In this document: in pieces, positions 55,366 through 59,904 of the stretch
Layout of the letters: each line of letters starts with the position of its first letter
How positions within the stretch are numbered: position 1 is the stretch's first letter
Assembly: GCA_945897825.1 (NCBI GenBank)
Contig: CAMDGX010000018.1
Coordinates: forward strand, 1 to 59,904
Length of the DNA stretch: 59,904 bases
Direction: 5' to 3'
Source of the DNA: Asaia bogorensis
GTDB lineage: Bacteria; Pseudomonadota; Alphaproteobacteria; Acetobacterales; Acetobacteraceae
Translations under genes and position numbers: made by a program
Notes under the pieces: generated by a model
Database searches by the model: none
Told to the model about the DNA's origin: nothing
Seen by the model: only the letters and a program-made list of their open reading frames with translations

Positions 55366-56109
55366 TTGCGCGGCCGGAGGAAGGACAGGTCTTCTGATCC
55401 AGCTGTCACACGCGCCGCCGACCGCCAGGTGGCGCAGGACAGCGAGCCGCCGATCCAGGCGGGCCCCGGTTCCAAAGGGCGGCGTGGCGAGCAGCCGAAG
55501 GATGCGGTGCGAGCAATGCTTCTCGAGCGCGTCCGCGAGCGCGGCCTGGGCCTGGCGGACCTCAGCCGGGCGTTGAAGAAGAACGACGCCTACATGCACC
55601 AGTTCATCTGGCGCGGCAGTCCCGAGTGGCTGGGGGAGGCTGACCGGGCCATTGTCTGCCGGATGATCGACATCCCGGAAGCCGTCCTGCGGCCGCCGAT
55701 GGTCGATCCGGGCCTCTCGATGCGCGGCGCGCCATCGTCAGGCCCGGTGGAAAGCATGGACCTGCGCGACGTGCCGGTCTTTCGGGAAGATGCTGAAATC
55801 AGCCTCGCGTCCGCACAGGAGTGGGCACACCGGCTGCCCGGGTGGGGGACCGGCGCCTCGATCGCACTCTGGATCACCTCCGAGCACGGTCGGTTCAGCC
55901 CAGGCGACCTGATCTACATCCACCAGCGCCAGCCGCCGCGTGTCGGAGACCATGTCGTGGCATTCGCGGAGCGCCGCATTGCGGCGATCGGCCGGATTGT
56001 GAACATGGACCGGTCGGGGCAGTTCATGATCCAGGACCAAGCGGAGCGAAGTATGGCGATACCGGATGGCGCGACGGTGTACAAAGTTGCGGCAGCGATC
56101 TATGCTTGA
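55366..56109 (+). CDS. S24/LexA-like repressor family protein with atypical catalytic dyad
   Basis: A 247-residue protein. The basic N-terminus is followed by a helix-turn-helix-like segment (VRERGLGLADLSRALKKNDA, YMHQFIWRGSPEWL). The C-terminal half has the S24 fold, with SEHGRFSPGDLIYIHQRQPP aligned to the LexA Ser-x(7)-Gly-Asp segment, so the Ser is kept, then GDHVVAFAERRIAAIGRIV where the usual catalytic Lys is not found. It may therefore not self-cleave. It starts at a TTG at 55366, set by AAGGGAGA six bases before. Phage-type or stress regulators of this form control mobile elements. Confidence 0.72.
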   Translation: MRGRRKDRSSDPAVTRAADRQVAQDSEPPIQAGPGSKGRRGEQPKDAVRAMLLERVRERGLGLADLSRALKKNDAYMHQFIWRGSPEWLGEADRAIVCRMIDIPEAVLRPPMVDPGLSMRGAPSSGPVESMDLRDVPVFREDAEISLASAQEWAHRLPGWGTGASIALWITSEHGRFSPGDLIYIHQRQPPRVGDHVVAFAERRIAAIGRIVNMDRSGQFMIQDQAERSMAIPDGATVYKVAAAIYA

Positions 56110-56262
56110 GGTCGCTGCCCGGTCGCATGCAGTGGCAGGTTGACCAAATCCGTCACCTCCGTCGCGCCCCTCTCTGATCGCCGTCGGTGGTAGTAGGTCG
56201 CCTCCGAAATCCCCAGCCCGCGGGAAATCGCGCCCACCGGCCAGCCGTCGCGATGACGCCCG
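56100..56262 (-). pseudogene. Remnant of an HTH-containing transposase-like gene
   Basis: Minus-strand frame reads HRDGWPVGAISRGLGISEAT then YYHRRRSERGATEVTDL before a TAG at 56100-56102. This resembles the N-terminal helix-turn-helix of IS3-type OrfA proteins (AEVCRQLGVSEATYYRW-like). There is no start codon and no downstream OrfA/OrfB, so it is a decayed fragment. It slightly overlaps the 3' end of the S24-like gene. Confidence 0.35.
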
Positions 56263-56301
56263 GAAACTCTACCTTCGGGTGGTCCAAGGTTAGGTCTCGG
56301 A

Positions 56302-58404
56302 TCACTTTTGCCCAGTCGTCACCTCGTCGGCCTCTGCGCTTTGCAGGATGATGGTAACGACGGCGCCTTCGGTGTCGTTGTGCACCGCGATGCTGCCGCC
56401 CATGCCGTTCACCAGACCGTAGCAGATCGATAGCCCGAGGCCTGTGCCCTTGTCCGGCCCCTTGGTGGTGGCGAAGGGTTCGAACAGCCGTGCCATGATC
56501 TCCGGCGCGATGCCGCCGCCGGTGTCGGCGACCGTCAGCCGCACCATGCCCTCTTCCCCTGGCTCGGCGGCGATGCGGATTCGCCGCGGAGCGCCGGCGG
56601 GGCGCGCAGCCAGAGAGTCTCGGGCATTCAGCAGCAGGTTGGACAGCACCTGCTCAAGCAGCATCTCGTGGCCGTATACGGCGAGCGGCAGGTCGCCTAG
56701 ATCCACCTCCACGCGGATCGAGGCGTCGCGCAGCGCGCTGCGCACAAGCTCCAAGGCGCCATCCACCGCTGCGGTCAGCGGCACGCGCTGTTGCGGTGCT
56801 CCATTCTCTGCGCCGCGCGCAAACCGCCGCAGATGCGCGATCAACGCAGCAGCGCGCGAGGCCTGGTTCAGGATACGCTCGAGCCGCGACATGGCATCCA
56901 GGACATTCGCTTCATGCAGATGAACCGCCCGAAGAGTGTCCAGGGCGTTCTCGGCCGCCATTGCTATGGTGGCCAAGGGCTGATTCAGTTCATGCGCCAT
57001 CCCCGCGGCCATCTCCCCGAGGGTTGCCATTCGGGCGGCGGCCAAGGCGCTGGCCTGCGCATCGCGCTCGGCCGATACGTCAAGGATGTAGCCGACGACC
57101 TCGCAGCTGCCGTCCTGCCGTCGGGCCAGCACCCGGCACTGCGATCTGAGGGCGCGCCAAGAGCCATCGGGTTGGCGCATTCGATACTCGATGGTGCCCG
57201 CCCCCTCGCGCGCTACGCGCTCGTAGAAGGCGAGATGGTCGTCTAACCCGAGGTCCAAATGGGATAGTAAGGTGTCCGCGCCCGCGAAGGTGGACGCGGG
57301 CCACCCTGTCACCAGCTTGAAGTCGCCGCCGCGGTAAATGAGGCGGCTGCTCCCGTCCGGGCGGAGTTCGCGCAGGAAGAGGACAGCCGGCAGTCCTGCG
57401 TGCAGTCGCGCCACTTGGGCCCGGCCGATCTGCAGCACCTCGGTTTCCCGCCGTGCGTGGCGCAGCGTCTCGCGGCGGCTAGCCCAGACCACGACGGCGA
57501 GCCCCACAGCGAGTGCGGCCCCGCCGGCAAGCAGCCAGCGCAGGGCTGCCCAGCCGGAGGCCTGCTGCGTGGCGCGGCGCGTGTAGGCGCCGACAACCCA
57601 TCCGGGAGCCCGCGCCAAGCGCTCCACGGCATAGACGTTGTCCGGCCCGCTCCAGCCGGGTCCGACAATGAGCGTGCGCTCCTTGCCTTCGATTGCGGCA
57701 GTGATCCACTCAGGCGCCCGCATGCCAATCCGACGGTCGTCCAGGTCGGAGCTGTGGGCAATCATCTACAGTTGCCGGTCCGCGATGGCCGCGAATGTCG
57801 CGGGGGGAAGTCCCTGTTTCTGCAGCATCTCGCGCAGGGCGGAGGGGGTAAAGGCCAACGAAAGGACGCGCCGCGATTGGCCTGGGCGGTCGACGGGCAC
57901 CATGGCAGCCAGGGTCGGGCGGCCGGTCACCGCGCCGGTGAAGAGATCAGAGACGGCAGGCATGCCCGACGCGAAGACGCCGGCAAGGATTGGCTCCCTC
58001 CCCGGGATCCCGTAGCGCGGAAGCGGCATGCCCGGCCGCCGGCGAGTATTGGCCAGCATCTGGTAGTCGGGCGGCGCGTCGATCAGCACGATGCCGCCGT
58101 CCAGCCTTTCGCCAGCGTCACGGGCGCGGGCCTCGAACGCCTCGACATCAAGCGGGCCGTCGAGAAGGTTCGAGGTGGCCAGCACCTCGAGAGCGGTGAT
58201 GTAGGTGCCGAGCTGTGCATCCACTGCAGCGGCGACCGCCCGCGCCGTATATTGGAGACGCTCATCGTTGATCGTGCGATAGGCGTTGAGTGCCGACACG
58301 AGAGCAAGGCCCGCGAAGCCCACGAGCGGCAGCAGGGAGACGACGCCGATCAGCCAGGCGGCGCGCCGCTTCTCGCGGATGGGGGGCACTCCTTGTTCAA
58401 GCAT
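56302..58404 (-). pseudogene. Sensor histidine kinase interrupted by in-frame TAG
   Basis: Two adjacent frames form one kinase. Upstream part (58404-57766, 212 codons): membrane helix (WLIGVVSLLPLVGFAGLALV) and an extracytoplasmic sensor domain ending ATFAAIADRQL. A TAG (57768-57766) follows and the same frame continues at once with MIAHSSDLDDRRIGMRAPEW, second membrane helix (WLLAGGAALAVGLAVVVWA), a PAS-like domain, HisKA with phospho-His in GEMAAGMAHELNQPLATIA, and an ATPase with VLSNLLLNARDSL, DTGGGIAP and GTGLGLSICYG. The ATG at 57765 may restart the cytoplasmic half with one membrane helix. There is no response regulator beside it; an IS element sits 30 bp upstream of its start. Confidence 0.85.
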
Positions 58405-58433
58405 CGGTCCAACTCGTCTTCCGCAGCCAATGG

Positions 58434-58459
58434 TGTACCGCACCCGGTTTCCTGGACAC
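58434..58459 (+). repeat. IS3 element inverted repeat, left
   Basis: TGTACCGCACCCGGTTTCCT followed by GGACAC. It shares CACCCGGTTTC and CTGGACAC with the opposite end, differing by one inserted base and a few changes near the tip. Confidence 0.8.
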
Positions 58460-58468
58460 GCGGTTGCA

Positions 58469-59380
58469 CTATGCGGCGCGCCTGAGGCTGGTGTCGAGGC
58501 GTGCGGCGCGCGCGTCGAGCGGGCTGAGGTAGCCGTTCTTTTCGATCAGCCACTCGGCATTGTAGCGGGTGGCGAAGTCGCGGACGGCGTTGCGGACGTC
58601 GTCGATGGTCTGGAAGACGCGGCCGTGAATGGACTGCTCTTTCAGCGTTCGGAAGAACCTCTCGATGACGCCATTCGTCTCGGGCTCGCCGACGAAGGCG
58701 TAGCTTGGCGAGATGCCCCAGAACCTGGCCTGCTTCTGGAAGTGGTCGGCCATGAAGTTGCTGCCGTGGTCGTGGCGGAGAGCGAGGCCGCGGGCGGCGC
58801 CGGCGGAGATGTGGCCGAACTGCTGGCGGACGGCCATGGCGAGCGCCTGGGTGGCCTCGAAGCGCGTGCCGCGCTTCGTCACGTGCCAACCCACGAACTC
58901 GGCATTCCAGTGTTCCGCGACGCCAAAGATCCAGACCTTGCCGTGCTCGACGGTGGCGACCTGGGTGGCGTCGATCGCCCACATGACGTTCGGCGCGGTG
59001 GTGATGATCTGCCGCTCGTGGCTGTCCTCGTCCCGGCGGCGGGCGCGGTGCGGCGAGAGCAGGGCGTGCTCGCGCATCAGGCGCAGGAGCCGCTTGCGGG
59101 AGACGCGGATGCCGTCGCGCACGCGCAGGCGGGCCCAGACTTTGCGGTGGCCCTCACCGGTCCAGGGCGAGGTCTCCAGGTCCCGCTTGATGGCGGCGAG
59201 CAGAGCCTCGTCGGTGATCGCGGGCTTGGGCCCGCGCCGTGCGGGTGCAGCCGCCGGCAGGGCGCTCTCCGGCGCCGGCGCCTGGGCGGCGTAGAAGCTG
59301 GAGCGCGGCACGTCCCAGGCCTGGCAGACGCGCCGGACGCCGTAGGGCTGGCCGCCGTCGGGGGAAGTCGCTTTGGCCAT
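58469..59380 (-). CDS. IS3-family transposase OrfB (DDE integrase domain)
   Basis: A 303-residue transposase. N-terminal HTH_21-like region (PWTGEGHRKVWARLRVRDGI), then the rve catalytic core: first Asp in MWAIDATQVATVEHGK, second Asp in ALRHDHGSNFMADHF, Glu in EPETNGVIERFFRTLKEQ. Its ATG overlaps the orfA stop by one base (TGATG), so expression may rely on re-initiation in addition to, or in place of, the frameshift common in this family. Length is normal and no interruption is seen, so it looks functional. Confidence 0.93.
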   Translation of the reverse strand: MAKATSPDGGQPYGVRRVCQAWDVPRSSFYAAQAPAPESALPAAAPARRGPKPAITDEALLAAIKRDLETSPWTGEGHRKVWARLRVRDGIRVSRKRLLRLMREHALLSPHRARRRDEDSHERQIITTAPNVMWAIDATQVATVEHGKVWIFGVAEHWNAEFVGWHVTKRGTRFEATQALAMAVRQQFGHISAGAARGLALRHDHGSNFMADHFQKQARFWGISPSYAFVGEPETNGVIERFFRTLKEQSIHGRVFQTIDDVRNAVRDFATRYNAEWLIEKNGYLSPLDARAARLDTSLRRAA

Positions 59381-59850
59381 CAGCGCGACCTCCGCCGGAC
59401 CAAAGGGCCGGGTCGCTCCATCTTGGCCCGGAGCAGCTCGTTCTCCATGCTGAGTTCGCCGATGCGCTGCATGGCCGCGGCGAGTTCGATGCTGGCCGTC
59501 TCCGCCTCGCGCTCCTTAAGCGCGCCGTCGAGGGCCGCGTCTGCCTTCTGGCGCCACCCCTCGAGCTTGAAGATCGGAACACCGAGCTCGCGGGAGAGGA
59601 GCTCCACGCTCTCGCCGCGCAGCAGGCGCAGGACGACCTCGCGCTTGCGCGCAACGCTCCAGCGCTGACCGGGGGCCAGGGGGCCGACCTTTAGCAGTGC
59701 CGTGGCGGGCATCGCGGTCGCGCCAGGCACCATGGCCGGCATGGTCGGCGCCTGGCCTGTGGATAGCGCGGACGGGCTGCGCCCGCCCTCGCTACCCACA
59801 GGCCCATCAACGGCCGAAGGGTCTTCGATCTGCTTCATGTTGGACTTCAT
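59380..59850 (-). CDS. IS3-family transposase OrfA
   Basis: A 156-residue protein. The first 60 residues are Pro/Ala/Ser-rich. Next comes the OrfA HTH (RKREVVLRLLRGESVELLSR, ELGVPIFKLEGWRQKADAAL) and a leucine-rich coiled coil (AAAMQRIGELSMENELLRAK) for dimerisation. The start at 59850 has GGAAGG touching the ATG; an ATG at 59838 is an alternative. It overlaps orfB by one base. Confidence 0.88.
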   Translation of the reverse strand: MKSNMKQIEDPSAVDGPVGSEGGRSPSALSTGQAPTMPAMVPGATAMPATALLKVGPLAPGQRWSVARKREVVLRLLRGESVELLSRELGVPIFKLEGWRQKADAALDGALKEREAETASIELAAAMQRIGELSMENELLRAKMERPGPLVRRRSR

Positions 59851-59877
59851 CCTTCCGGTCTCTCCTCGGACAAATGG

Positions 59878-59904
59878 GTGTCCAGAGAAACCGGGTGCAG
59901 CTCA
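59878..59904 (-). repeat. IS3 element inverted repeat, right
   Basis: Read from the minus strand: TGAGCTGCACCCGGTTTCTC followed by TGGACAC. It begins with the TG dinucleotide expected of an IS3 end and finishes exactly at the window edge. Confidence 0.78.

Larger units (their letters stand above)
58434..59904 (-). mobile_element. Complete IS3-family insertion sequence
   Basis: About 1471 bp bounded by imperfect inverted repeats that begin TG and end CA, as in IS3 elements, with orfA and orfB on the minus strand overlapping by one base. The right end falls on the last base of the window, so target duplication cannot be checked. The left end lies 30 bp upstream of the histidine kinase start codon. 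Confidence 0.85.

Overview
This is a GC-rich window (about 70% by eye) from an alphaproteobacterium. The gene families (Atm1-type exporter, SulP, DUF3309, PhnA-like membrane protein, PEP-CTERM protein, several DUF families) and the codon use resemble Acetobacteraceae such as Roseomonas or Rhodopila relatives. That placement is an inference from style and content; there is no 16S gene or other taxonomic marker here.

Layout. 1-1.9 kb: pyrD (5' end outside the window) and a HAD hydrolase. 1.9-11.6 kb: a copper/heavy-metal locus with a Spy-like chaperone, a CsoR-type Cu(I) sensor divergent from a CopA-type P1B ATPase with a CsoR-like operator between them, then a collinear run of a small Cys/His secreted protein, a membrane fusion protein, an HME-type RND pump and a small periplasmic protein. 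11.7-18.6 kb: uvrB and a four-gene, start/stop-overlapping peptide/nickel-type ABC importer with a fused double ATPase. 18.6-21.3 kb: a patchy accessory stretch with gene remnants, a DUF3309 peptide, a YefM-YoeB toxin-antitoxin pair and a strikingly AT-rich gene with an HEPN/AbiU2-like motif. 21.3-36.4 kb: metabolic and stress genes (two SDR paralogues, enoyl-CoA hydratase, flavoprotein, amidase, class V aminotransferase, DUF883, two YsnF/DUF2382 proteins, AsmA, LOG-family protein). 36.4-48.5 kb: Atm1-type ABC exporter, NUDIX, PRC-barrel, SulP, an orphan CheZ-like protein, a GH19 lysozyme/chitinase, a yggT-DUF167-folD operon, tRNA-Ala(CGC), MarC, an M20 amidohydrolase and glutathione-dependent formaldehyde dehydrogenase.

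48.5-59.9 kb is a mobile or degenerating region: a large serine recombinase, two overlapping tyrosine recombinases with an excisionase-like HTH protein and a small ORF, a TetR regulator and a sensor histidine kinase each broken by an in-frame TAG, an S24/LexA-like repressor, and a complete IS3-family element whose right end coincides with the last base of the window.

The most unusual non-coding signal is a three-copy, roughly 135-bp composite palindrome (27.1, 43.5 and 46.0 kb). Each copy abuts the stop codon of a minus-strand gene. The AT-rich arms are conserved, and the GC-rich centre differs in sequence but can pair in every copy. A second family of short GC-rich double hairpins lies at other gene ends, and one of these forms the left junction of the recombinase island.
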